The position numbers were made by a program, and so were the translations under genes. The notes beneath the pieces are model-generated. The model searched no databases, had not been told where the DNA came from, and was given only the letters and a program-made list of their open reading frames with translations. DNA of 18,799 nucleotides. It comes from Bacteroidota bacterium. Its GTDB lineage: Bacteria > Bacteroidota > Bacteroidia > Flavobacteriales > Flavobacteriaceae. Numbering within the stretch: the first letter of the stretch is position 1; each line of letters begins with the position of its first letter. The stretch covers positions 1 to 18,799 of the forward strand of contig JAEWLN010000170.1 of assembly GCA_023457535.1 (NCBI GenBank), in the 5' to 3' direction. Positions 6,479-14,519 of the stretch are shown piece after piece.

Positions 6479-7975
6479 TCAAAATCTGGTTTGTCCCTGG
6501 GCGGGCTTGCTGATGAGCAACAATCCGGCAAACGTCAAGGCGCCATTGACAATAATGAGTTCCTCTGCAAATTGATAATCGCCGAACAACTCCGTCGAAT
6601 AGGAACTGATCGCAAAGGTAAGCGTCGGGGCGAGCACGCAAATCAGCGGCACAAACCGTTCGTGCACCGTTTTGGATTTTACAAACAATCCAAACGCATA
6701 CAGTCCGAGCAACGGTCCGTAAGTATAGGCCGCGATCTTGAAAATCAGCGCCACGACCGAATCGCTGTTGAGCAGGTAAATGATCAGGATCACCACAAAC
6801 ATCAACAATGAAAAACCGATGTGTACCGCATGACGCGTACGCACCATATTGCCTTTGGATGCGTTTTCAACTTTGTCCATACCCAGGAAATCCACGCAAA
6901 AGGACGTCGTAAGTGCCGTGAGTGCAGAATCAGTAGTGGCAAATGTGGCCGCGGTCAGTCCGAGCAAAAACACAATGGCCGGAACCAGCGTGAGGTGGTT
7001 GAACGCGATTTCAGGGAACAGCAAATCGGTGCGCGGTTTGCCGTCGACCATCGGAATGTCAATGCCGTTATTGCCCGCGTACAGGTATAAAAGCGCGCCA
7101 ACGCTGAGGAAAAAGAGGTTGATCACGACAAAGATCCCTGTAAAAGTAAACATGTTTTTTTGCGCCTCGCCAATATTTTTGCAGCTCAGGTTTTTTTGCA
7201 TCAAGTCCTGATCGAGTCCTACCATCGCGATCGTAACGAAAATCCCGCCCAGGATCTGCTTGAGCCAGAAATTGCTTTTGAGCCAGTCTTCGTAAAAGAA
7301 AATCTTTGAATAATCGCTTTGGTTAACAGCTGTGAACGCCTGGGGCAGGCTGTAATCGAGGCTGTCGCAGATAAAATAAATGGTAAATATTACCGATGAT
7401 ACCAAAAACAACGTCTGCAGCGTATCGGTAATGATAATGGTTTTAAGCCCGCCGCGGTACGTATAGGCAAAAATGAGCCCGAGCGAAATAAGCACCGTGG
7501 CCCAGAACGGTACGCCAAAATCGTTGAAAACATAGCGCTGCAGCACCAGCACGACCAGATAAAGCCGCGCCGCCGACCCGATCGTACGGCTGATCAAAAA
7601 TATCAGTGCCGCCGTTTTATACGAAACGAACCCAAGCCGCTGCTCGATGTATCCGTAGATAGACGTAAGATTCATGCGGTAATACAGCGGAAGCAACACT
7701 TTGGCGATCAGTATAAACCCAATGGCATTGCCAAGCACAAATTGAAAGTACTTGAACTGAATGTCCGGCGAGCCCACCTGTCCGGGCACGGAAATGAATG
7801 TCACGCCGGACAACGCCGTCCCGATCATGCCAAAGGCCACAAGATACCACCTGGAATTTTTGTTGGCTTTGAAAAATGCGTCATTGTCCGAATTTTTGCT
7901 GCTGACCACATGCGAGATCAGAAACAAAATCCCAAAGTAAATCACGATCAGCGTCAGAATGGCGGTAGAGGACAT
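6479..7975 (-). CDS. Sodium:solute symporter (SSS family)
   Basis: A 498-residue polytopic inner-membrane transporter of the solute:sodium symporter family (SGLT/PutP-like), which imports a substrate with Na+. The N-terminal helix (about residues 5-24) is followed by the family block GMIGTALSGVTFISVPG (49-65), the conserved TYRGGLKTIIITD (172-184), GLDQDLMQKNLSCKN (253-267) and the Na+-site region TAATFATTDSALTAL (341-355). About thirteen hydrophobic segments are visible and the length is typical. Substrate cannot be assigned; sugar, sialic acid or amino acid are all possible, and the neighbours (a CoA-binding protein and recR) give no hint. The start MSSTAILTLIV is the only sensible ATG. The gene is apparently monocistronic and divergent from recR. 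Confidence 0.9.
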   Translation of the reverse strand: MSSTAILTLIVIYFGILFLISHVVSSKNSDNDAFFKANKNSRWYLVAFGMIGTALSGVTFISVPGQVGSPDIQFKYFQFVLGNAIGFILIAKVLLPLYYRMNLTSIYGYIEQRLGFVSYKTAALIFLISRTIGSAARLYLVVLVLQRYVFNDFGVPFWATVLISLGLIFAYTYRGGLKTIIITDTLQTLFLVSSVIFTIYFICDSLDYSLPQAFTAVNQSDYSKIFFYEDWLKSNFWLKQILGGIFVTIAMVGLDQDLMQKNLSCKNIGEAQKNMFTFTGIFVVINLFFLSVGALLYLYAGNNGIDIPMVDGKPRTDLLFPEIAFNHLTLVPAIVFLLGLTAATFATTDSALTALTTSFCVDFLGMDKVENASKGNMVRTRHAVHIGFSLLMFVVILIIYLLNSDSVVALIFKIAAYTYGPLLGLYAFGLFVKSKTVHERFVPLICVLAPTLTFAISSYSTELFGDYQFAEELIIVNGALTFAGLLLISKPAQGQTRF

Positions 7976-8111
7976 GGGTAGAATTTTGGTGCAAAATAGC
8001 TATTTTTTTTGGATTGTCGGACCGTGGAATTTTGCGAGCGCCAGATTTTGATATCGTCCGATTTTAAGCATTTGATGCCCCGGGTTGGAATGGGGATTTG
8101 GATTTTGGTGC

Positions 8112-8144
8112 TTGAAATTTAGATTTTGCTTTTCACTACCTTTA
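8112..8144 (+). promoter_or_regulatory. Promoter of recR
   Basis: TTG (8112-8114), 22 bases, then TACCTTTA (8137-8144, one base off TAnnTTTG). The start codon is four bases further on, so the mRNA would be leaderless or nearly so. It lies in the 173-base divergent gap after the symporter gene. Confidence 0.45.
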
Positions 8145-8148
8145 CGCC

Positions 8149-8769
8149 ATGGAATTTTCATCAAAATTACTCGAACGCGCCGTACACGAAATGGCGCAAT
8201 TGCCCGGGATAGGCAAGCGCACGGCGTTGCGGCTGGTGTTACACTTATTGCGTCAGCCGCGCGAGCAGACCGCGTTTTTGACCGGTGCGCTTACGGACAT
8301 GCGCGAACAGATCCGGTATTGCCAAAGCTGCCACAACATTTCCGATACGGACCTGTGCGAGATTTGCGCCAATCCGTCGCGAAACCACGGCCTGATTTGC
8401 GTGGTCGAGGACGTGCGCGATGTGATGGCCATCGAGAATACGCGTCAGTTTCGCGGCATTTATCACGTCCTTGGCGGTAAGATCTCGCCCATAGACGGCA
8501 TCGGGCCGAGCCAGCTCACGATTGCTCCGCTGGTAAACAAAGTCAGGTCGGGGGGCGTAAACGAGTTGATTTTTGCGCTCAGTTCGACGATGGAAGGCGA
8601 TACGACCAATTTTTTCATCTACAAACAAATCAAGGAAACAGGCGTGACGGTGTCGACCATTGCACGCGGAATTGCCGTTGGCGACGAGCTCGAATATGCA
8701 GACGAAGTCACGTTGGGCCGATCCATTTTGCAACGCATCCCGTTTGAGAATGCGCTCAAAAACAATTAA
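8149..8769 (+). CDS. recR: Recombination mediator RecR
   Basis: A 206-residue DNA-repair protein that works with RecO (and RecF) to load RecA at gaps. Domain order is complete: N-terminal helix-hairpin-helix with LPGIGKRTA (18-26), a four-Cys zinc finger (Cys58, 61, 70, 73), a Toprim domain starting GLICVVEDVRDVMAIE (81-96, Glu87 in the usual acidic position), and the C-terminal LGRSILQRIPFENAL (Walker B-like region and tail). Length is normal for the family. Start at ATG 8149 gives the standard N-terminus. The stop at 8769 is 21 bases before the -33 box of the exopolysaccharide promoter. I see no terminator between them, so some read-through into the operon is possible. Confidence 0.97.
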   Translation: MEFSSKLLERAVHEMAQLPGIGKRTALRLVLHLLRQPREQTAFLTGALTDMREQIRYCQSCHNISDTDLCEICANPSRNHGLICVVEDVRDVMAIENTRQFRGIYHVLGGKISPIDGIGPSQLTIAPLVNKVRSGGVNELIFALSSTMEGDTTNFFIYKQIKETGVTVSTIARGIAVGDELEYADEVTLGRSILQRIPFENALKNN

Positions 8770-8790
8770 TTCAATTTAACGGCGTTCTTT

Positions 8791-8820
8791 TTTGTATTTA
8801 TAAATGAAAAACTATCTTTG
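8791..8820 (+). promoter_or_regulatory. Promoter of the exopolysaccharide operon
   Basis: TTTG (8791-8794), 18 bases, then TATCTTTG (8813-8820): an exact match to both Bacteroidota promoter elements at optimal spacing. The transcript would begin near 8826, which rules out the in-frame ATG at 8804 and makes ATG 8843 the start of the first gene. It is the best promoter in the window and probably drives the whole cluster to the right edge. Confidence 0.75.
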
Positions 8821-8842
8821 TTTGCTAAATTTTGCGCCGAGC

Positions 8843-9634
8843 ATGAACAAAACAATACTGATTTTATTGGCGGTCGCGGGACTTTTCTTTACATCGTGCG
8901 TACCGACCAAAGATCTCGTATACCTGCAAAAAAAAGATAAGAACGACACTATCGGCACGATCAGTCCGGTAGTGGCCAAACCTTACCGCTTACAGCCAAA
9001 CGACAACATTATTATCACGATCAAGGCCATCGACCCCAAACTGGTAGCCATTTTTAATCCAGTCGAGGGCCAGACGCGAACGAATTATACCGAGCAATCG
9101 AGCTACTTTGACGGCTTTCTTGTGGATGACCACGGCAACATCCGCATGCCGATCCTCAACGAGGTCAGCGTCATCGGACTTACGCTTGAAGAAGTGCGTC
9201 AGCTTGTCGAACAAAAACTGCTCGAAGAGTATTTCAACAAAGAAGCCAATATTTTTGTGACCGTGAAACTGGCCGGTTTGCGTTATACGATCAACGGGGA
9301 AGTAGCCGAACCCGGTACAAAAGTGCTTTATCGCGAACGCGCTACGTTGCTCGAGGCCATTGCCAATGCGGGTGACATTACAGTAACCGGAGACCGGCAC
9401 AAAGTAACGGTCATCCGCCAGTTTCCGCACGGAACGGAAATGCACGACGTGGACCTTACAGATGTCAAGGCCATGCAATCGCCGTATTTTTACGTACAAT
9501 CCAACGATTATATTTATGTCAAGCCGCTGCCGCAAAAATCGTGGGGCACAGGAAAGACGGGTATCGAATCGCTGGGCACTGTGCTGTCTGTGCTGACCTT
9601 GATTACGACAACACTTTTGCTTTTAAACCGATAA
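8843..9634 (+). CDS. Wza-like polysaccharide export lipoprotein (Poly_export/SLBB)
   Basis: A 263-residue outer-membrane polysaccharide export protein. The N-terminus is a lipoprotein signal (MNKTILILLAVAGLFFTSC) with Cys19 as the lipidation site. The polysaccharide export domain runs about 47-145, beginning YRLQPNDNIIITI. An SLBB domain follows at about 148-200 (YTINGEVAEPGTKVL, then LLEAIANAGDIT). The C-terminus has a hydrophobic helix (about 243-261) ending LLLLNR, as in Wza where a C-terminal helix spans the outer membrane. It is shorter than E. coli Wza (about 380 residues), which has an extra SLBB domain, but normal for Bacteroidota. The start follows from the promoter position. It is one base from the kinase gene, its partner in export. 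Confidence 0.93.
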   Translation: MNKTILILLAVAGLFFTSCVPTKDLVYLQKKDKNDTIGTISPVVAKPYRLQPNDNIIITIKAIDPKLVAIFNPVEGQTRTNYTEQSSYFDGFLVDDHGNIRMPILNEVSVIGLTLEEVRQLVEQKLLEEYFNKEANIFVTVKLAGLRYTINGEVAEPGTKVLYRERATLLEAIANAGDITVTGDRHKVTVIRQFPHGTEMHDVDLTDVKAMQSPYFYVQSNDYIYVKPLPQKSWGTGKTGIESLGTVLSVLTLITTTLLLLNR

Positions 9635-9635
9635 T

Positions 9636-12116
9636 ATGATCGATACCAAAGATTTTTCATTTTTCGAAGGCGGTGGGAACAACAATTTCGATTTTAAGGG
9701 ATTCCTGGTCAAAATCGTTGGTTATTGGCGCTGGTTCCTGGTCAGTTTTGCCGTTGCTTTTGCCATTGCGTATCAGGTAAACATCAGGAAGCAAAAAGTA
9801 TTCGAGCTCGAGACGACCGTTTCCATCAAAGAAGAGAACAACCCGTTTTTTACCTCGACGACGAGTCTGGTTTTCAATTGGGGCGGAACTTCAGACCAGG
9901 TTCAGGGAATTTCCACGACGCTCAAGTCGCGTTCACACAATGAGTCGGTAATTTCCAAGCTCGAATTCTACGTCGACTACCTGCAAAAAAGCGATTACAA
10001 TTACCAGGATGTTTATGGAGAAGTGCCGTTTAACCTGGTGCTGGACAAAAAGAACGGCCAGCTCGAAGGTACCTTGGTAGGCATCAAATTTCTGAATGAA
10101 ACCCAATACCAGGTCCATGTCCAGTTTGAGACCGAAAAAGTATCGGTCATCCATTACGCCGACAATACCAAAAGCAGCATCACCGTCGCCCCAGGCACTT
10201 TCACCCAAACGTTCAAGGTGGGGCAAAAGGTGACGCTTCCATTCCTGAACTGGACTTTGCAGATCAACGACAGCCCGGGCGCTTACAAAGGCAAAGAATA
10301 TTTTGTCCGATTCAACGATTTTGACAAAGTCGTGGCGCGGTATCAGGAGCTCAAAGTAGCCATAGACGCCAAAGCGGCATCCATCCTGAGACTGTCGATG
10401 CAGGGCCCGAACAAAAAGCGACTCGTTCAGTTTTTGAACTCAACGGTCGATATCCTGATCAAAAAAGAACTCGACCGCAAAAACCAGTTTGCGACCAATA
10501 CCATCGATTTTATCGATTCGACGCTCGTATCGATGGCCGACCAACTCAAGGCGACGGGCGACGAGCTCAAATCGTTCAACCGAAGTAAAAACATCGTACA
10601 GCTCGAACAAGGCGGGGCGGCCTTTACGGAAAAATTATTTGGTTACGATACCCAAAGGGACGCCATTTTGCGCAAAATCGCGTATTACAACTCGCTCAAA
10701 TCCTATTTGCGCAACAGTGTCGATTATTCGCGTCTGCCGGCGCCTACCGTGGCGGGAATTGAAGATCCGAACATTGTGTCGAACGTTTCCAAGCTCATTT
10801 CGCTTTCCATGGAGCGCTCGGAACTGGCCTATTCGGTCAAAAGCGAAAAGATTTTCCGCGAATTCGACACCCAGATGGAAGCTGTCAAAAAAGTTTTGCT
10901 GGAAAACATCCTGTCGGCCGGAACGTCCCTTCAGTATGACTTGTCGCTGGTCAACAATAAAATCGCGCAGCTCGAGGGCGAAATAAGACAGTTGCCGGAG
11001 GACAAACAGGAATACCTGAACATCATGCGCAAGCACGATCTGAGCGACAACATCTACAATTCCTTTTTGCAAAAGCGCTCTGAGGCTGAAATTGTAAAAG
11101 CGGCCAATTTATCGGACATCCATTTTATCGATCCGGCAAAGGACATTGGCGGCGGGCAAATCGGACCCAATACGAGCATCAACTACATTCTGGCGTTTTT
11201 TCTCGGGCTGATTATTCCGCTACTTTGCATTTTTGTGATTTTCTTTCTCGAAAACGCGATTCTCAGTACGGACGAGATCGCCAAACTGACCAAGATCCCG
11301 ATCATCGGCGTGGTTGGAATCAAGCACACGCGTACCAATCTGGCGGTGTTCGAAAAGCCCAAATCGGCGTTGGCCGAATCATTCCGGGCGATACGTTCCT
11401 CGTTGCAGTTTTTGTATAAAAAGCAAGCCATCGACGGGTCTAAAACGCTGATGCTTACCTCGTCTGTGTCCGGCGAAGGCAAAACGTTCTGCTCGCTCAA
11501 CATTGCGACCGTTTTTGCCCTGAGCGAGAAAAAGACCGTGGTGGTAGGGCTCGATTTGCGAAAACCTAAAATATTCGACGATTTCGATATTTCCAATGAG
11601 ATCGGCGTGGTCAATTACCTGATCGGTCAAAAAACGATCGAGGAAATCGCGCAGCCTACCAAAATCCCGTACCTTGACGTCATCACATCGGGGCCTATTC
11701 CGCCTAACCCGTCGGAACTGATTATCTCTGAAGCGATGCGCGAAATGATGCGCGAACTCAAGCAGCGCTACGATTACATTATTCTCGACACGCCGCCTGC
11801 GGGAATGGTGTCCGACGCCATCGAACTGGCAGAATACGCCGATGTTACCCTGTACATCATGCGCCAGAACTACACCAAACGGGACATGATCCGATTGCTC
11901 AACAACCACCAAAAGCGCGGCGAGCTCAACAATATCAGCATCATATTCAACGGTTACCAGAACAAAGCCAAATACGGAACCAGTTACGGATATGGCTACG
12001 GTTATGGCTACGGATACGGCTACGGAAGCGGCAAAAGCGCTTACGGCGGTTACCATGAGGAAGAGCCGCCACGCACGCTTTGGCAAAAAATCAAATTATT
12101 TTTCAAGCGCAATTAA
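9636..12116 (+). CDS. Wzc-like polysaccharide co-polymerase and tyrosine autokinase
   Basis: An 826-residue inner-membrane protein that sets polysaccharide chain length and drives export through cycles of tyrosine autophosphorylation. Layout: membrane helix 1 (about 33-48), a long periplasmic Wzz-type region with coiled-coil stretches, membrane helix 2 (about 518-540), then the BY-kinase domain. Kinase motifs are complete: Walker A SGEGKT (612-617, Lys616), Walker A' VVVGLDLRKPK (635-645, Asp640) and Walker B IILDTPP (715-721, Asp718). The C-terminal tail carries ten Tyr (780, seven alternating with Gly at 784-796, 803, 806), the expected autophosphorylation cluster, followed by a basic end. 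The gene overlaps the next by one base (TAATG). A cognate phosphatase (Wzb type) is not in the window. Confidence 0.95.
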   Translation: MIDTKDFSFFEGGGNNNFDFKGFLVKIVGYWRWFLVSFAVAFAIAYQVNIRKQKVFELETTVSIKEENNPFFTSTTSLVFNWGGTSDQVQGISTTLKSRSHNESVISKLEFYVDYLQKSDYNYQDVYGEVPFNLVLDKKNGQLEGTLVGIKFLNETQYQVHVQFETEKVSVIHYADNTKSSITVAPGTFTQTFKVGQKVTLPFLNWTLQINDSPGAYKGKEYFVRFNDFDKVVARYQELKVAIDAKAASILRLSMQGPNKKRLVQFLNSTVDILIKKELDRKNQFATNTIDFIDSTLVSMADQLKATGDELKSFNRSKNIVQLEQGGAAFTEKLFGYDTQRDAILRKIAYYNSLKSYLRNSVDYSRLPAPTVAGIEDPNIVSNVSKLISLSMERSELAYSVKSEKIFREFDTQMEAVKKVLLENILSAGTSLQYDLSLVNNKIAQLEGEIRQLPEDKQEYLNIMRKHDLSDNIYNSFLQKRSEAEIVKAANLSDIHFIDPAKDIGGGQIGPNTSINYILAFFLGLIIPLLCIFVIFFLENAILSTDEIAKLTKIPIIGVVGIKHTRTNLAVFEKPKSALAESFRAIRSSLQFLYKKQAIDGSKTLMLTSSVSGEGKTFCSLNIATVFALSEKKTVVVGLDLRKPKIFDDFDISNEIGVVNYLIGQKTIEEIAQPTKIPYLDVITSGPIPPNPSELIISEAMREMMRELKQRYDYIILDTPPAGMVSDAIELAEYADVTLYIMRQNYTKRDMIRLLNNHQKRGELNNISIIFNGYQNKAKYGTSYGYGYGYGYGYGYGSGKSAYGGYHEEEPPRTLWQKIKLFFKRN
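11985..12026 (+). repeat. Six-base tandem repeat encoding (Tyr-Gly)7
   Basis: Seven tandem copies of a TAY-GGN unit inside the kinase gene, with third positions varying (tac/tat, gga/ggc/ggt). Each gain or loss of a six-base unit would change the number of tail tyrosines without shifting the frame. Confidence 0.85.
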
Positions 12117-13093
12117 TGGTCAAGCCTTCCAACATATTGATTACGGGCGGTGCCGGTTTCATCGGTTCGAACCTTTGCGAATACTTTCTGGACCAGGGGC
12201 ATGCGGTAGTTTGTCTCGATAATTTCGCGACCGGGCATCGCCGAAACCTTGATCGTTGCTTGCCGGATCCGAATTTCTCGCTGATCGAAGGCGACATCAG
12301 GAGCCTGGCCGATTGCCAAACCGCCGTAAAGGGCATCGACTACGTCCTGCACCAGGCCGCACTGGGTTCCGTGCCGCGTTCGATCAACGATCCGGTGACG
12401 AGCAACGAGGTCAACGTATCGGGTTTTTTGAACATGCTCGTAGCCAGCCGGGATGCAGGCGTCAAGCGTTTTGTGTATGCGGCCAGTTCATCCACTTATG
12501 GCGATTCAGAGCGGCTTCCCAAAGTGGAGGATGTGATCGGAAAACCGCTTTCGCCTTATGCGATCACTAAATATGTCAATGAATTGTACGCCGATATTTT
12601 CAGCAAGAACTACGGCATGGAAACCGTCGGGTTGCGGTATTTCAATGTTTTTGGCAGAAAGCAGGATCCGAAGGGTGCTTACGCGGCGGTAATCCCGAAA
12701 TTCGTCATGCAGCTCATGCGCCATGAAAGTCCGGTCATCAACGGCGACGGCACTTATTCGCGCGATTTTACCTATATCGACAATGTCATTCAAATGAACG
12801 AACGGGCGTTGTCCACGCAACATCCGGGTGCGGTCAACACCGTTTACAACACGGCGTATGGCGATCGGACCACGCTCAATGACCTTGTGGAATACCTTAG
12901 GGAATACCTCTCTGAATACGATCCGGCCATTGCGCAAGTGCCTGTCATTCACGGGGTGAACCGCGCCGGTGACATCCCGCATTCACTGGCCAGTATCGAA
13001 AAAGCAAAAACATTGCTGGGTTACGACCCGCAATTTTCAATAAAAGAAGGATTAAAAGAAGCAGTAAAATGGTATTGGAACAACCTCAGATAA
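12116..13093 (+). CDS. UDP-N-acetylglucosamine 4-epimerase (WbpP/TviC type)
   Basis: A 325-residue NAD-dependent short-chain dehydrogenase/reductase interconverting UDP-GlcNAc and UDP-GalNAc (or the uronic acids) for polysaccharide synthesis. Seen: the NAD loop TGGAGFIG (10-17), the catalytic Ser/Thr region ASSSTYGD (123-130), Tyr148 and Lys152 of YxxxK, and the WbpP/TviC-like strings LHQAALGSVPRSI and LRYFNVFGRKQDPKGAYAAVIPKF. I start it at ATG 12116, whose A is the last base of the kinase stop codon. An in-frame ATG at 12080 would give extra residues with no family counterpart. The next gene but one is a TviB-like dehydrogenase, the usual partner for making UDP-GalNAcA. Closely related GalE-type enzymes cannot be excluded, but the signature favours GlcNAc-type substrates. 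Confidence 0.88.
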   Translation: MVKPSNILITGGAGFIGSNLCEYFLDQGHAVVCLDNFATGHRRNLDRCLPDPNFSLIEGDIRSLADCQTAVKGIDYVLHQAALGSVPRSINDPVTSNEVNVSGFLNMLVASRDAGVKRFVYAASSSTYGDSERLPKVEDVIGKPLSPYAITKYVNELYADIFSKNYGMETVGLRYFNVFGRKQDPKGAYAAVIPKFVMQLMRHESPVINGDGTYSRDFTYIDNVIQMNERALSTQHPGAVNTVYNTAYGDRTTLNDLVEYLREYLSEYDPAIAQVPVIHGVNRAGDIPHSLASIEKAKTLLGYDPQFSIKEGLKEAVKWYWNNLR

Positions 13094-13119
13094 CCCAAAT
13101 AAACGAAAACGCGACCGAA

Positions 13120-14511
13120 ATGAAAGTGACCAAAATATGCTGCATCGGCGCCGGATACGTAGGCGGTCCGACAATGGCCGTGATCGCGCAAAGATGCCCG
13201 GACATAGAAGTAACGGTAGTCGATCTCAATGAAGAGCGCATTGCCGCCTGGAATGACAAGGACATCGACAATATCCCGATTTATGAGCCCGGACTGGCGG
13301 ACATCGTTGGTGAGGCGCGCGGACGCAACCTGTTTTTCACAACCGAAGTCGAAAAAGCGATCCACGAGGCGCAGGTGATTTTTATTTCCGTCAACACCCC
13401 TACCAAGACGTACGGGTCGGGTAAAGGCATGGCCGCAGACCTCAAATACATCGAATTGTGCGCGCGGCAAATTGCGCGTATTGCCAAAGACGACAAAATC
13501 GTGGTTGAAAAATCCACGTTGCCCGTACGCACCGCAGAGGCGATCAAAAGCATACTGAACCACACCGGCAACGGCGTCCAGTTCCAGATTTTGTCCAACC
13601 CCGAGTTTCTCGCAGAAGGCACGGCCGTACAGGACCTGATTGCTCCTGACCGCGTTCTTATTGGCGGCGATACCACACCGGAAGGCCAGAAAGCGATCCA
13701 AACCCTTGTTGATATTTACGCCAATTGGGTGCCGCGCGAGAAGATCCTGACCACAAACGTATGGTCGTCTGAATTGTCTAAACTCACTGCCAATGCGTTT
13801 TTGGCCCAACGCGTTTCGTCGATCAATGCCATCTCTGAATTATGCGAAAAAACGGGCGCGAACGTCAATGAAGTGGCGCGTGCCATCGGGATGGACAGCC
13901 GGATCGGGCCCAAATTCCTCAAGGCGTCGGTGGGTTTTGGCGGATCTTGTTTCCAGAAAGACATCCTGAATTTAGTATACATCTGCAAATCGTTCGGATT
14001 GCATGAAGTAGCCGATTACTGGGAGCAGGTGGTCATCATGAACGACTACCAGAAGCGCCGTTTTGGCAATAACATCGTTTCGACGCTGTACAACACAGTG
14101 GCCGATAAAAAAATCGCATTCCTCGGCTGGGCGTTCAAAAAGGACACCAACGACACGCGCGAATCGGCAGCGATTTATGTTGCCGACGACCTGATCAACG
14201 AACAAGCGACGATTGCTGTTTTCGACCCGAAGGTGGAACCGGATCAGGTTTACGCCGACCTGGATTACCTTAAATCGCGCAACCCCGAGAAGAACCGCAA
14301 GCACGTAACGGTGTTCGAAGATCCGTACCAGGCCTGCCATAACGCCCATGCGATCGCGGTATTGACCGAATGGGACGAATTCAACGGCTACGACTGGCAA
14401 AAAATTTACGATTTCATGCAAAAACCCGCCTTTATTTTCGACGGGCGCAATTTGCTCGACGAAAAGCGCATGCGCGAAATCGGGTTTATTTACCAATCGA
14501 TCGGCTCATAA
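13120..14511 (+). CDS. ugd: UDP-glucose 6-dehydrogenase (eukaryote-like UGDH type)
   Basis: A 463-residue cytosolic enzyme oxidising UDP-glucose to UDP-glucuronate with two NAD+. The N-terminal ICCIGAGYVGGPTMAVIA (6-23) holds the Rossmann GxGxxG. ISVNTPTKTYGSGKG, PVRTAEAIK and NPEFLAEGTAVQDL are family blocks, and the catalytic Cys277 sits in GFGGSCFQKD. Length and motifs match the animal-type UGDH branch rather than the shorter bacterial Ugd. I choose ATG 13120 (MKVTKICCIGAG). ATG 13069 would add 17 residues, overlap the epimerase gene by 25 bases and lacks family support. The product feeds a glucuronate-containing polymer or later UDP-xylose/galacturonate branches. Confidence 0.93.
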   Translation: MKVTKICCIGAGYVGGPTMAVIAQRCPDIEVTVVDLNEERIAAWNDKDIDNIPIYEPGLADIVGEARGRNLFFTTEVEKAIHEAQVIFISVNTPTKTYGSGKGMAADLKYIELCARQIARIAKDDKIVVEKSTLPVRTAEAIKSILNHTGNGVQFQILSNPEFLAEGTAVQDLIAPDRVLIGGDTTPEGQKAIQTLVDIYANWVPREKILTTNVWSSELSKLTANAFLAQRVSSINAISELCEKTGANVNEVARAIGMDSRIGPKFLKASVGFGGSCFQKDILNLVYICKSFGLHEVADYWEQVVIMNDYQKRRFGNNIVSTLYNTVADKKIAFLGWAFKKDTNDTRESAAIYVADDLINEQATIAVFDPKVEPDQVYADLDYLKSRNPEKNRKHVTVFEDPYQACHNAHAIAVLTEWDEFNGYDWQKIYDFMQKPAFIFDGRNLLDEKRMREIGFIYQSIGS

Positions 14512-14519
14512 GAATCATT

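Noticed and set aside
8804..8842. Upstream in-frame ATG for the Wza-like gene
   Set aside because: It lies within the promoter, before the expected transcript start, and would place extra residues ahead of a complete lipoprotein signal.
11985..12026. The tandem repeat as a CRISPR or non-coding satellite
   Set aside because: It is in frame within the kinase C-terminus, matches the expected Tyr-rich tail of the family, and has no spacers.
13069..13119. Longer start for the UDP-glucose dehydrogenase
   Set aside because: The added 17 residues overlap the epimerase gene and precede the standard family N-terminus, which begins at ATG 13120.
14370..14519. Longer start for the TviB-like dehydrogenase inside ugd
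   Set aside because: The extra 50 residues are Arg-rich out-of-frame translation of ugd; the family N-terminus starts at ATG 14520.
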